Positions 30,777 to 42,270 of a stretch of DNA of 64,000 nucleotides are shown piece by piece. Source of the DNA: Moorella mulderi DSM 14980 (lineage in GTDB: Bacteria; Bacillota; DSM-521; Neomoorellales; Neomoorellaceae); contig NZ_LTBC01000001.1 in assembly GCF_001594015.1 (NCBI RefSeq), positions 310,001 to 374,000 on the forward strand, in the 5' to 3' direction. The first letter of the stretch is position 1. Each line of letters opens with the position of its first letter. The translations under genes and the position numbers were made by a program. Under the pieces are notes generated by a model, which ran no database searches, was not told the origin of the DNA, and saw nothing but the letters and a program-made list of their open reading frames with translations.

Positions 30777-30801
30777 ATTCGCCGTAACCGGGGAAATTCC
30801 T
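30777..30801 (-). promoter_or_regulatory. SigH-like promoter of the zinc-ribbon gene
   Basis: AGGAATT (30795-30801), 14 nt, GAAT (30777-30780) on the minus strand. The 3' half of the spacer (TTACGGC) resembles that of the rpiB copy (ACACGGC). The gene start is 25 nt further on. Confidence 0.55.
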
Positions 30802-30871
30802 GCTCCAGGGCAAATTTAAAAGGCCCTGCCAGCAGCAGAGCCCCGTGCGTCCCGTAACAACAGCTTTACTT

Positions 30872-31270
30872 TTATACCTGTCCCACTGCCTGGACCTGGC
30901 AGTATCCCGGCTGCAATGCCCCCCGCACCAGCCTGTATAGCTGCTGGATATCAAAGGGTTTTTGCAGGAAATACCGGGCGTCGTATTTGCTGGCCTGTTC
31001 TACCAGATCCAGTTCGTCATATGCCGTTATGATTATCACCGGTGTGACAAAAGAACGCCTGCGCAACTCCTTTAAAAATTCTACTCCGCTCATGCCTGGC
31101 ATTTTTATATCCAGGATCACCAGGTCTGGCGCTTCGCTGGCAATTTTTTCGAGGGCCTCCCTGCCTTCAGTGGCCACACATAAGTTATAACCGGCCTGTT
31201 TCAAGGCTTCGCAAATTAAACGGCGTACACCCGGCTGGTCGTCAATTACCATTACCTTTTTTTCTGCCAG
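30872..31270 (-). CDS. spo0F: Sporulation response regulator Spo0F
   Basis: A lone receiver domain, 132 aa if it starts at CTG 31270, 6 nt after GGAGGTGA; the first ATG (31252) is 24 nt from the SD and would begin inside beta-strand 1. Acidic pair IDDQPGVR, phospho-acceptor Asp in LVILDIKMPGMSG, Thr in IIITAYDELDLVE and Lys in FLQKPFDIQQL match Spo0F closely. It relays phosphate from sensor kinases to Spo0B/Spo0A. The pyrG-spo0F-fba context agrees. The C-terminal tail (GYCQVQAVGQV) is unusual. Confidence 0.88.
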   Translation of the reverse strand: MAEKKVMVIDDQPGVRRLICEALKQAGYNLCVATEGREALEKIASEAPDLVILDIKMPGMSGVEFLKELRRRSFVTPVIIITAYDELDLVEQASKYDARYFLQKPFDIQQLYRLVRGALQPGYCQVQAVGQV

Positions 31271-31362
31271 ACCAGCTCACCTCCGATCCCGGCGGTTCCA
31301 GAGCCCCCCTTTCTTCATCGCTTCGCTCTTACTTCGCTATCATAATATTTAGCTATCAATCG

Positions 31363-32601
31363 CTAAATTCCTGCTCCAGGAGCTAAATTTTGGCCGGCAG
31401 AAGAAAGTACCGGCACCATCTCCCCGGAGGTTGTGCGCACCAGGTAGGGTTGTCCCTCCCGGCAATAGACCCGGGGCAGGCGGGCGCTGGCTGTCGGCCG
31501 CCGGAGGTCAAGCTGCACTTCCTGACCTACTTTTACCTCCGGCAGGTGACCCACGTCGACCATGGAGAGCTGCATGCCCACCCGGCCTACCACCGGCGCC
31601 CTCTGCCCGGCGATGGTGACTGCCGTTCCTTCCCCGACCCCGCGGCCCAGGTAGGCCAGGATGGTCTTCACCAGGTGGCGGGCCAGGTCGTTTAGATCTT
31701 TGGGACGGCTGACGGGTGTCAGGGCAAAGCCATCAGCATAACCCACCGGGATGACGGCCAGGCGGGTGGCCTTTTTGACTACATAATCGCCACCATAGCC
31801 AACGGGGGTACCGGCCGCCACATCATGGATAAATAGAATACGGGCTTTAAACTGCCAGGGGTTCTTTAATTCCAGGCCCCGGCGGGGAGCCTGGTAGGGG
31901 AACTGGCCGTACAAAAGGGTACCGGCCCTCACCATATCAAGGTGCATTGCCGGGTGGAGCAACAGGCCGGTGCTGTTACAGATATGCTTTAAAGGCAGGG
32001 ATATCTGCTGCTCTTCCAGTTCCATAAGAACCCTTTGAAAACATTCCATCTGCCTGCGGGCGGCCCCCGGGTGGGCCGCTTCGGCCAGGTGGCTGTAGAT
32101 GCCCTCCAGTTGCACCCCCGGCCAGCACCGTATTTCTCTTACCAGGGGGACCACTTCTCCCGGTTCCAGGCCGGTGCGCTGCAGGCCGGTCTCTACCTTC
32201 AGGTGCACCCGGGCCTGGCGGCCCACCATGGCTGCAGCGGCTGCTGCCGCCTCAGCGCCAGAACGGCTGCTGATGGTCAGGGTGAGGTCATTGGTCAAGG
32301 CTTGCGGCAGTTCTTCCGCAAGCAGGGGGCTCATTAACAGGATGGGGGCCCTAATGCCTGCCTGGCGCAATTCCTGCCCTTCGGCCAGGGTAGTAACCCC
32401 CAGGTAGTCTGCACCTGCGGCCAGGAAGATCCGGGCTACCTCGACGGCGCCGGTGCCGTAGGCATCGGCCTTGATGACGGCCAGGAGGCGGGTCGGGGGT
32501 TGGAGCAAGCCTTTGACGGCCCGCAGGTTGTGTTCCAGGGCCGTAGCTTCGATCTCAATCCAGCGAGGACCGGCCAGCCAGGTTAGCTTTGCTAAGTCCA
32601 C
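31363..32601 (-). CDS. alr: Alanine racemase
   Basis: 412 aa from GTG. The PLP lysine is in AVIKADAYGTGA, where the usual His after Gly is Thr. The catalytic Tyr region TPVGYGGDY, substrate loop VGRVGMQLSMVDVGHLP and VIPVGYADGF are present. It makes D-Ala for peptidoglycan. It follows femAB by 36 nt, suggesting a wall-synthesis unit. Family members with other substrates exist, so alanine is the best guess rather than certain. Confidence 0.93.
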   Translation of the reverse strand: MDLAKLTWLAGPRWIEIEATALEHNLRAVKGLLQPPTRLLAVIKADAYGTGAVEVARIFLAAGADYLGVTTLAEGQELRQAGIRAPILLMSPLLAEELPQALTNDLTLTISSRSGAEAAAAAAAMVGRQARVHLKVETGLQRTGLEPGEVVPLVREIRCWPGVQLEGIYSHLAEAAHPGAARRQMECFQRVLMELEEQQISLPLKHICNSTGLLLHPAMHLDMVRAGTLLYGQFPYQAPRRGLELKNPWQFKARILFIHDVAAGTPVGYGGDYVVKKATRLAVIPVGYADGFALTPVSRPKDLNDLARHLVKTILAYLGRGVGEGTAVTIAGQRAPVVGRVGMQLSMVDVGHLPEVKVGQEVQLDLRRPTASARLPRVYCREGQPYLVRTTSGEMVPVLSSAGQNLAPGAGI

Positions 32602-32637
32602 AGGGGATTGGCACCACCCTATCTTGAGGGAGTAATT

Positions 32638-35369
<2,732 letters not shown>

Positions 35370-37052
35370 CTACATCCTCTCCGGGGCGCTGACCCCCAGG
35401 AGGTGCAGGACGTTGCGCAAGGTTATACGCGTAGCTTCCACCAGTACCAGGCGTGCCTTCCTTATTTCCGGGTCGTCGGCCAGGACACGGCAGCTGGTAT
35501 AAAAGCTGTGGAACAGGCTGGCCAGTTCATGGGCAAAACGGGTGAGCCTATGGGGTTCCAATGCCTGGGCCGCCCCGGCCACCGTTTCCGGTAAGGCGGC
35601 AATCTGCTTGATTAACTCCAGTTCGGCCGGCTCTTTTAAAAGATCCAGGCGGGCCTCCCGGGCCGGGGGAACTTCCAGGCCCCTTTCCTTTGCCAGGCGC
35701 AGGATACTGCAAATACGGGCATGGGCGTACTGGACGTAGAAAACGGGGTTGTCGGCCGTTTGCGACCGGGCCAGGTCGAGGTCAAATTCCAGGTGGCTGT
35801 CGCTCTTCAGCATGACAAAGAAATAACGGGCGGCGTCCCGGCCCACCTCTTCAATTAACTCATTCAACGTTACGTAACGGCCGGTACGCTTGGACATGCG
35901 TAAAACCTCGCCGCCCTGGTAAAGGCGGACGAGCTGCATGAGAACCACTTCCAGGCGCCCCGGGTCGTAACCCAGGGCCTGGAGGGCCCCTTTCAGGCGG
36001 GCCACATGGCCGTGGTGGTCGGCACCCCAGATATTGATGACCCGTTCAAAGCCCCGCTCGAATTTATTGCGGTGGTAGGCAATATCGGCGGCAAAATAGG
36101 TGGGCAGGCCGTTCTTGCGGACCAGCACCTCATCTTTTTCTTCGCCAAAGCGGGTGGCTTTAAACCACAGGGCGCCGTCCTTTTCATAAATATAGCCAGC
36201 CCTATCCAGGTCGGCTATGGCGCGGGCAACGGCCCCGGAATCATGCAGGGACTGCTCGCTGAACCAGACGTCATAGGTAACGCCAAAATCCTCCAGCACC
36301 TGGCGGATGGCGGCCAGCTTTTCCTCCAGGGCAAAGCGGACCAGCATTTCCCGGCGTAACGCCGGGTCGGCGTCCAGGTACTTGTCCCCGTACCGGTCGA
36401 TAAAATGGCCCACCGTCTCCACCAGGTCTTCCCCGTGGTAACCATCGGGGGGGATGGTCGCCTCCTGGCCCAGGGCCTGCAGGTAGCGTGCCTCCAGGGA
36501 AAGGCCGAAGTTCTCAATCTGGTTGCCGGCGTCGTTAATATAAAACTCACGGGTAACGTCGTAGCCCACGGCTGTGAGGAGGTTGGCAATACTGTCTCCC
36601 AGGGCCGCTCCCCGGGCATTGCCCATATGCAAGAGGCCGGTAGGATTGGCGCTGACAAACTCCACCTGGACCTTAACCCCCTGGCCGATATTGGACCAGC
36701 CGTAATGCTCGTCTTCGGCCAGGACGGCCGGCAATACCGGCAAGAGCCACTGGTTGTCCAGGGTAAAATTAATAAAGCCCGGTCCGGCCACCTCGATCCT
36801 GGCCACGCCGGGTTGGGGTATTTCCAGGTGTCGCACCAGTGCTTCCGCTACGTTCCTGGGTGACTGGCGGGCCTGCCTGGCCAGCAACAAGGCCAGGTTA
36901 GCAGCAAAGTCGCCGTGAGATTTATCCCGCGGCGCCTCAATTACAAAATCAGGCAGCGCTTCAAAGCTTATCTCGCCGGCTGCCCGGGCGGCGGCAGCGG
37001 CATCCCTCAATGCCGCTGCCAGCCGCCTCCTGGTTTCCTGGACTATATTCAC
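35370..37052 (-). CDS. argS: Arginyl-tRNA synthetase
   Basis: 560 aa from GTG. Class I signature 1 is ANPTGLLHMGNARGAALGD (HMGN in place of HIGH) and signature 2 is LRMSKRTGRYVT (KMSKS variant). An N-terminal Add1 domain and a C-terminal anticodon-binding helix bundle (FAHELASLFHSFYTSCRV) complete it. The order ywiB-argS-pyrG follows Bacillus. No T-box precedes it. Confidence 0.98.
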   Translation of the reverse strand: MNIVQETRRRLAAALRDAAAAARAAGEISFEALPDFVIEAPRDKSHGDFAANLALLLARQARQSPRNVAEALVRHLEIPQPGVARIEVAGPGFINFTLDNQWLLPVLPAVLAEDEHYGWSNIGQGVKVQVEFVSANPTGLLHMGNARGAALGDSIANLLTAVGYDVTREFYINDAGNQIENFGLSLEARYLQALGQEATIPPDGYHGEDLVETVGHFIDRYGDKYLDADPALRREMLVRFALEEKLAAIRQVLEDFGVTYDVWFSEQSLHDSGAVARAIADLDRAGYIYEKDGALWFKATRFGEEKDEVLVRKNGLPTYFAADIAYHRNKFERGFERVINIWGADHHGHVARLKGALQALGYDPGRLEVVLMQLVRLYQGGEVLRMSKRTGRYVTLNELIEEVGRDAARYFFVMLKSDSHLEFDLDLARSQTADNPVFYVQYAHARICSILRLAKERGLEVPPAREARLDLLKEPAELELIKQIAALPETVAGAAQALEPHRLTRFAHELASLFHSFYTSCRVLADDPEIRKARLVLVEATRITLRNVLHLLGVSAPERM

Positions 37053-37193
37053 GCCCTGCCTGTACTCCTTTTTCTTGATTATTTCAATCCTCTACTCCCC
37101 CGGCAAGATGAAAGCCTGCCTTTCCCTCCCGCTCCGGGGAGCAGCTATCCACCTCTAAAAAATCTTCCCCTTAGCGTTTTACGCTCATGGTTT

Positions 37194-37628
37194 TTAAGCA
37201 TAACTCTCCAGGTGCTCAACCGTGATCTCTAACTGGTTGTCGCTGATTTTCTTCTGGCCGACCTGCAATTCATACTCTAGATTAATACTTCCGCCCTGTT
37301 CTGTCAAGTCGACTTCCACTTTAGAAGGTAATACGGTAATCTTCATAGTGCCGTATGGAGTTACATAGAAGCCGGCATTTAAAATACCTGCTTCAAAGGT
37401 CGTTTTTTGCTCGGCCGTACCCATGCGGTTCAAGGTAACCCGCCGGGGTTCGACCTTTAAAGTTGTGGTGGTACCCTCCATTCCCGATAGACTGGTTTCA
37501 TTGTAAAGGATGTAGTAGTGTTGATCCCGGATGAAGAAGCGACCTTCGGTAACCAGCTCGATGGAATCCTTTTCCCCCAGCTCGTTGGTCTGGGTGCCCT
37601 TGACCTTTACCAGTACGTCCTTCTTCAA
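37194..37628 (-). CDS. ywiB: YwiB-family beta-barrel protein (DUF1934)
   Basis: Start TTG 37628 sits 10 nt after AAGGGA and gives KKDVLVKVKGTQ; GTG 37637 is almost on the SD. 144 aa. Alternating hydrophobic strands and YYILYNETSLSGMEGTTTTL are typical of this calycin-like family. Function unknown; its constant link with argS suggests a translation or stress-related role. The gap 37629-37839 holds its palindrome-rich promoter and the aroF terminator. Confidence 0.88.
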   Translation of the reverse strand: MKKDVLVKVKGTQTNELGEKDSIELVTEGRFFIRDQHYYILYNETSLSGMEGTTTTLKVEPRRVTLNRMGTAEQKTTFEAGILNAGFYVTPYGTMKITVLPSKVEVDLTEQGGSINLEYELQVGQKKISDNQLEITVEHLESYA

Positions 37629-37716
37629 GCCTCGCACATCCCTTCGGGATTTTTTGGGGTCCTTAAGTTATAATTCTCCAGAAAAGACTGATCTCCTTTT
37701 TATTTTTAACGATAAT

Positions 37717-37755
37717 TTAACAATTCTCGTTGTTAATTATACCTTGCTATAGCAA
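37717..37755 (-). promoter_or_regulatory. ywiB-argS promoter region with two palindromes
   Basis: A perfect TATAAT (37736-37741, minus strand) has a perfect 12-bp palindrome TTGCTATAGCAA (37744-37755) directly upstream, in the -35/-10 spacer, and TTAACAA-6 nt-TTGTTAA (37717-37723, 37730-37736) downstream over the expected start. There is no good -35. The layout suggests a repressor or activator site. Confidence 0.5.
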
Positions 37756-37767
37756 ATATTGCCTTGA

Positions 37768-37797
37768 TAAAAAAGAAAGCTCCTCGCTTTGGAGCTT
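37768..37797 (-). terminator. Rho-independent terminator after DAHP synthase
   Basis: 7-bp stem AAGCTCC/GGAGCTT with 7-nt loop, then TCTTTTTTAT on the minus strand. Confidence 0.85.
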
Positions 37798-37839
37798 ATG
37801 CTTATCAAACTGCCAGGTGATAGGCCGGCCATTGCCCGG

Positions 37840-38904
37840 CTACTTCCCGCCCGCCAGGACCGCAGCCTTTTCAAGGAATACACCTGTGGGGGCCAGGCCG
37901 CGGCCGACAGCCAGGGCTACCGGCGCCAGCTCGCCCATCAGGCGGTCAAAGGTTTCCGGGTGCAGGGACTGGGGACCGTCGCAAAGGGCCCGGGCCGGGT
38001 CGGGGTGAACCTCGATGATCAGCCCGTCGGCGCCGGCAGCCACCGCGGCCCGGGCCATGGGCAAGACCAGGCGCCAGCTCCCCGTACCATGGCTGGGGTC
38101 AACTATCACCGGCAGGTGGGAGTTTTCTTTGACCACAGCTACGGCAGCCAGGTCGAGGGTGAAACGGGTGGCCGTCTCAAAGGTACGGATCCCCCGCTCG
38201 CACAAAATCACATTGGGATTGCCGCTGTCCAGGATGTATTCGGCCGCCATGAGCCACTCTTCGATGGTCGCCGCCAGGCCCCGCTTCAGGAGGATGGGCT
38301 TGCCGGTAGCACCGGCTTCCTTTAGCAGGCGGAAGTTCTGCATGTTGCGGGCGCCAATCTGGATGGCGTCGGCATATTCAGCCACCAGGGCCACATCCCG
38401 GGTGTCCACGGCTTCGGTGACAAAGGGCAGCCCTACCTCCTCCCGCACCCGGGCCAGCATTTTAAGGCCTTCCTCCTCCAGGCCCTGGAAGGCATAGGGA
38501 GAGGTGCGAGGTTTAAAGGCGCCGCCGCGCAAGATCTGGGCTCCGGCGGCCTTGACGGCCCGGGCCGCGCTCAAAAGCTGTTCCTCGCTTTCCACGGCAC
38601 AGGGCCCGGCCATGACCACCAGGCCGCGGCCCCCTACCGGCACCCCGCCGACCCGCACCATGGTCGGCGTCTCCTTCAGTTCCCGGCTGACCAGTTTATA
38701 GGGCTTCATAATGGGGACGATTTTTTCCACCCCGGGCAGGTTGATGATAGCTTCCGAACTCAGGGCTTTCTTGTCGCCAATGGCGCCGATAACGGTCTTT
38801 TCCTGGCCATAGATGGGGTGGGTCTTAAAGCCCAGTTCTACCAGGCGTTCACTTACAGCCTCGATATGTTCCCGGGTTGCTCCCGGTTTCATAACGATGA
38901 TCAT
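37840..38904 (-). CDS. aroF: 3-deoxy-7-phosphoheptulonate synthase with N-terminal regulatory domain
   Basis: Start ATG 38904, 8 nt behind GGAGG; the frame is open into the T-box leader. 354 aa. Residues about 1-70 ([20 protein letters not shown]) form the ferredoxin-like domain seen in Thermotoga DAHP synthase, which senses aromatic amino acids. The catalytic barrel follows with [26 protein letters not shown] and [12 protein letters not shown]. It condenses PEP and erythrose-4-P to start the shikimate pathway. Control is doubled: a T-box on the RNA and the sensor domain on the protein. Confidence 0.95.
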   Translation of the reverse strand: MIIVMKPGATREHIEAVSERLVELGFKTHPIYGQEKTVIGAIGDKKALSSEAIINLPGVEKIVPIMKPYKLVSRELKETPTMVRVGGVPVGGRGLVVMAGPCAVESEEQLLSAARAVKAAGAQILRGGAFKPRTSPYAFQGLEEEGLKMLARVREEVGLPFVTEAVDTRDVALVAEYADAIQIGARNMQNFRLLKEAGATGKPILLKRGLAATIEEWLMAAEYILDSGNPNVILCERGIRTFETATRFTLDLAAVAVVKENSHLPVIVDPSHGTGSWRLVLPMARAAVAAGADGLIIEVHPDPARALCDGPQSLHPETFDRLMGELAPVALAVGRGLAPTGVFLEKAAVLAGGK

Positions 38905-38940
38905 AGTCCATTCCTCCCTCCTGGAAATAACGGCAAAATA

Positions 38941-39251
38941 AAAACTCCCCGTCTTAGGGACGAGGAGTTGTACCCGCGGTACCACCCTATTTGGCTGCGG
39001 CAAGCAGCCCGCTCATTACAGGGTACGGGAAAAGCGTCTCCATTGGAAACCCTTCCGATACCCCCTCCCTTTTAACGGCGGGAAGCTCCGGCCCGGCCTA
39101 CCCAGCCGGTTGTTACCGGCCTTCAGCCTGCTCCTCCGGGGAGAACTTCAGCTCTAGCTTCCCGGCCGGTCTCCCACCACCACCGGCTCGCTGGGCAGGC
39201 CGCTAAAGCCTACTTTTCCCCGTCATGGGATTTATTCTTTACAGGTTGTGT
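38941..39251 (-). promoter_or_regulatory. T-box leader, probably tRNA-Phe responsive
   Basis: The 311-nt leader has the T-box core AGGGTGGTACCGCG (minus strand, plus 38975-38988) just before a terminator whose arms are 38943-38953 and 38959-38969. A large Stem I precedes it with the AG-bulge GGGGAAAAGTAGGC. The specifier reads GAAG-UUC-UCC, with UUC (Phe) at 39143-39145. The T-box bulge UGGU would pair with ACCA, fitting discriminator A of tRNA-Phe. Uncharged tRNA-Phe should stabilise the antiterminator and switch on aroF. The specifier assignment is by eye. Confidence 0.9.
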
Positions 39252-39257
39252 AAGGAT

Positions 39258-39287
39258 AATTTAGCAGAAGGACCGGCCCGGCGTCAA
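39258..39287 (-). promoter_or_regulatory. Promoter of the T-box transcript
   Basis: -35 TTGACG (39282-39287), 18-nt spacer, extended -10 TGC-TAAATT (39258-39263) on the minus strand. It overlaps the end of the MFS gene. Confidence 0.55.
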
Positions 39288-40624
39288 GGGGTAAAAGAAA
39301 GTTCCTCCAGGGTTTTACCCTTTGTTTCAATACCTAAGAGAAGCATTCCCAGAGCCGTGACGACAAAGACAGCGGTAAAGAGGAGGAAGATCACCGGATA
39401 GGCTGCCGCCTGGCCCATAAGGACCAGCATCTGCCCTACAATCAGGGGAGCGAGGATGGCGCCAATGCGGCCGCAGAAGGAGGCCCAGCCGGAACCGGTA
39501 GCCCGGATGGCCGTGGGGTAAAGTTCCGGCGTATAGGCGTAAAGGACGCCCCAGGCTCCCAGGTTAAAGAAGTAGACTGCCAGGCCCCAGAGAATAAGCT
39601 GGCTGGTGGTGGTACTGAGGGAGAACATATAGGCTGCTCCACCGCTCAAGGCCAGGTAAGTCACCAGGGTGGCTTTACGGCCGATCTTCTCCACCAGGTA
39701 AGCGGCGCTGAAGTAGCCCGGTACCTGGCCCAGGGTCATGATTAACACGTATTCAAAGCTCTTGATGATGGCAAAACCCCTGCCCACCATCAGGGAAGGC
39801 AACCAGGTGACAATGCCGTAATAGGAAAAGTTAATCCCGAACCATAAGAGCCACAGGCAGAGGGTGCGCCGGAAATAGCGCCGGGACCAGAGATCGCTGA
39901 AGGTTACCCTGGCTGCAGTTTCACCCTCCCCTTCCGGGCCAGGTAGTATTTCTCCCGCAGGGCCGCCGCTGCTATTCTCCACCATGGCCACTATTGCTTC
40001 AGCCGCTTCAACTTCACCTGTTTTCTCCAGGTAGCGGGGAGATTCCGGCAGGGCGCGGCGCAAAACGGCAGCATACAGGGCCGGCAAGGCGCCGATAAAG
40101 AAGGCTGTGCGCCAGCCCCATCTGGGTACGGCCAGGTAGCCGATTAATGCCGCAGCGATCCAGCCAAAGGCCCAGAAGCTTTCCAGCAGGACGACCATGC
40201 GCCCCCGGTATCTAGCAGGAGAAAATTCGCTCATCAGGGTAAAGGCTACCGGCACCTCGGCTCCCAGGCCCAGGCCCACCAGGAAGCGCCAAAACATCAG
40301 CCAGGGATAACTAACTGCCAGTCCCGCCAGGAAAGTAGCTATACCATAGAAAATCAGGGTGTAAGTGAAGACCTTTTTGCGTCCCAGGAGATCGCTTAAA
40401 GTGCCGCCTGCAACTGCGCCCAGGCCCATCCCCAAAAGACCAATACTGCCCAGGGCCCCCATCTGGGCGGCAGAAAGGTGCCAATCTTTACCCACTGCCG
40501 GCAAAACAAAAGAGACCAGGCCCACATCCATGGCATCAAAAAGCCAGCCGATGCCGCAGATAAGAAGCAGCCGGTAATGAAAGGCCCCCAGGGGTAGTCC
40601 CTCTAAACGCCGGGCAATACTCAA
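39284..40624 (-). CDS. MFS transporter, metabolite:H+ symporter type
   Basis: Start TTG 40624, 8 nt behind AAAGGAG (GTG 40648 lacks an SD); 446 aa, 12 membrane helices. The loop 2-3 motif GTLSDLLGRKKVF, RFLVGLGLGAEVPVAF and the PESPRYL motif put it in the sugar-porter-like group that includes NiaP and aromatic-acid:H+ symporters. Substrate is not readable. It precedes aroF but is separated by that gene's promoter. Confidence 0.87.
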   Translation of the reverse strand: MSIARRLEGLPLGAFHYRLLLICGIGWLFDAMDVGLVSFVLPAVGKDWHLSAAQMGALGSIGLLGMGLGAVAGGTLSDLLGRKKVFTYTLIFYGIATFLAGLAVSYPWLMFWRFLVGLGLGAEVPVAFTLMSEFSPARYRGRMVVLLESFWAFGWIAAALIGYLAVPRWGWRTAFFIGALPALYAAVLRRALPESPRYLEKTGEVEAAEAIVAMVENSSGGPAGEILPGPEGEGETAARVTFSDLWSRRYFRRTLCLWLLWFGINFSYYGIVTWLPSLMVGRGFAIIKSFEYVLIMTLGQVPGYFSAAYLVEKIGRKATLVTYLALSGGAAYMFSLSTTTSQLILWGLAVYFFNLGAWGVLYAYTPELYPTAIRATGSGWASFCGRIGAILAPLIVGQMLVLMGQAAAYPVIFLLFTAVFVVTALGMLLLGIETKGKTLEELSFTP

Positions 40625-40648
40625 AGGACCATCTCCTTTCTTTGCCAC

Positions 40649-40700
40649 GATAAGATCTTTTGCCTTTACCTATCTTATCATATGTAAAGACACGTGTAAA
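40649..40700 (-). promoter_or_regulatory. Promoter and inverted repeat of the MFS gene
   Basis: -35 TTTACA (40695-40700), 17 nt, -10 TAAGAT (40672-40677). An inverted repeat GATAAGAT-15 nt-ATCTTATC (40649-40656, 40672-40679) overlaps the -10 and the early leader, and ACACGTGT overlaps the -35. These could be operator sites. Confidence 0.45.
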
Positions 40701-40758
40701 GTCATATTACGGGCCTGAGATCTAAGTGTCCGGCCAGGAAACCGGCAGTAGGGGGGTG

Positions 40759-40802
40759 TAAAATATAAAACGCCTCCGGGTACTTTACCGCACCCGGAGG
40801 CG
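40759..40802 (-). terminator. Rho-independent terminator after the pyrophosphatase gene
   Basis: Perfect 11-bp stem CGCCTCCGGGT/ACCCGGAGGCG, 10-nt loop, then TTTTATATTTTA on the minus strand. Confidence 0.92.
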
Positions 40803-40812
40803 CCATTGCCTT

Positions 40813-42123
40813 TTACTTCTGCAAAAGGCGCTGTAAAGGCGGTACCACCTGTTTTTTGCGGGACATAACCCCGGGCAAAAAGACCCTGCTCACCCCCGGA
40901 GCAACATTGAAGGCCCGCTCCACGGCCCGCGCCTGGGGACCGGTGAAAAGCAGCTCCGTGCCGTTACGCATCAAATCGGTGACCATCAGGACAATGAGAT
41001 CATAATTCCTTTCTACCTGGAGCTTTTCCAGTTCAGCCAGGAGTTCTTCCCGCCCCACCGGTAGGGTACCGGGATCGACAATCTCAATCTGGCCAATGCC
41101 GACCATGGTGCCGCCAAAGTTGAAGTTTTTAAAGTCTTCCAGGATAATCTCCCTTCCCGAGCGGCCGGCCAGGGAAGAACCGGCCCGGAACATTTCCCGG
41201 CCGAACTCATTAACATCTATCCCTGCTATCCCGGCCAGCCACTCCGCCTGCTCTTTATCGGTTAAGGTGCTTGTTGGTGATTTAAAAAGCAAGGTGTCGG
41301 AAAGGATGGCCGCGCATAAGATGCCGGCAACAGCCTTTTCGGGCTCAAAGCCCTGTTCCCGGTACATCTTGCTGACAATGGTGGCCGTACTCCCTACCGG
41401 TTCATTGCGGACCATAACGGGTTCTGCCGTTTCGATGTCGGCCAGGCGGTGGTGATCAATAACCTCCTGGATCTTAGCTTCTTCAATGCCGGGCACGGCC
41501 TGGCTCTTTTCATTATGATCCACCAGGATGACCCTTTTGCCCCGCATGGCCAGCAGGTGATAGCGGGCAATTAAACCCACCAGGCAGTGGTCGTCGTCAA
41601 CCACCGGGTAATTGCGGTAACGCGTGTCCAGCATGGTCTGGCGGACTTCCGTAATGAGATCGTCCTGGTGAAAAACCACCAGGTTATCCCTGTGCATTAC
41701 CTTTTGGACGGGCTCGTCCATGGGTACGTTGCCGGTATCCCAGGCTTCCAGGAGTAACCGCGCCAGGTCTCCCACTGTAAAGAGGCCCAGGAGGCGCCGC
41801 TCATTATCGACGACGGCCAGGGTTTTAACGCCGTGCTGGCGCATAAAAATCCCGGCCTGGCGCACCGTCGCTTCCGGGTGGATGAAGAGGAGCCCGCCGT
41901 CCAGGACATCCTTTACCCGCGTACGGACATCATCCACTAGGGGCGGTACAGTTACCTCGAAATAAGAAAGGACAAACTCCGTTTCCCTGTTGAGCTTCCC
42001 GCACCTGGCGGCCTGGAAGCCCCCCTGGTGCAGCTCATTCTTTAAAGCGGCATAACCGATGGCCGCGGCAATAGAATCCGTATCCGGTCGCTGGTGCCCG
42101 ATTACCAGGATCTCTTTACCCAT
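40813..42123 (-). CDS. ppaC: CBS-domain manganese-dependent inorganic pyrophosphatase (family II)
   Basis: 436 aa. The DHH catalytic half starts with GHQRPDTDS, is interrupted by a CBS pair (about residues 68-190, with no DRTGG insert), then resumes with VDHNE and IDHHR; the DHHA2 half ends with SRKKQVVPPL, the substrate-binding Arg-Lys-Lys. Length and layout match the CBS-PPase studied from M. thermoacetica, which is inhibited by AMP and ADP. It pulls biosynthesis forward by removing PPi and reports adenylate energy status. Confidence 0.96.
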   Translation of the reverse strand: MGKEILVIGHQRPDTDSIAAAIGYAALKNELHQGGFQAARCGKLNRETEFVLSYFEVTVPPLVDDVRTRVKDVLDGGLLFIHPEATVRQAGIFMRQHGVKTLAVVDNERRLLGLFTVGDLARLLLEAWDTGNVPMDEPVQKVMHRDNLVVFHQDDLITEVRQTMLDTRYRNYPVVDDDHCLVGLIARYHLLAMRGKRVILVDHNEKSQAVPGIEEAKIQEVIDHHRLADIETAEPVMVRNEPVGSTATIVSKMYREQGFEPEKAVAGILCAAILSDTLLFKSPTSTLTDKEQAEWLAGIAGIDVNEFGREMFRAGSSLAGRSGREIILEDFKNFNFGGTMVGIGQIEIVDPGTLPVGREELLAELEKLQVERNYDLIVLMVTDLMRNGTELLFTGPQARAVERAFNVAPGVSRVFLPGVMSRKKQVVPPLQRLLQK

Positions 42124-42220
42124 GGTCTTAATCTCTCCCTCAAAAAAACTTTCTTACAGCTTCGTTCCCGGGGCAGGGTACCCTCCGAATAGCCCGTCCT
42201 TTTATTTTTAGCCTCTATAA

Positions 42221-42249
42221 ATTCTATTGTAAGTAGCAAGAAAAGACAA
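42221..42249 (-). promoter_or_regulatory. Promoter of the pyrophosphatase gene
   Basis: -35 TTGTCT (42244-42249), 17 nt, -10 TAGAAT (42221-42226) on the minus strand. The leader is about 90 nt; I see no known riboswitch in it. Confidence 0.6.
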
Positions 42250-42270
42250 GGGTTGAGGAAGGAGGGTTGC

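Noticed and set aside
31277-31318. 13-codon frame whose stop overlaps the spo0F SD
   Set aside because: It could couple translation to spo0F, but its own SD is very weak and the peptide is not distinctive.
31348-31372. AGGAATT upstream of spo0F as a sixth SigH promoter
   Set aside because: At 14 nt the -10 reads TAAA, not GAAT; too weak to call despite SigH control of spo0F in Bacillus.
37053-37193. T-box for argS
   Set aside because: The interval between ywiB and argS lacks the GGGTGGTACCGCG core and any terminator; the only T-box is at aroF.
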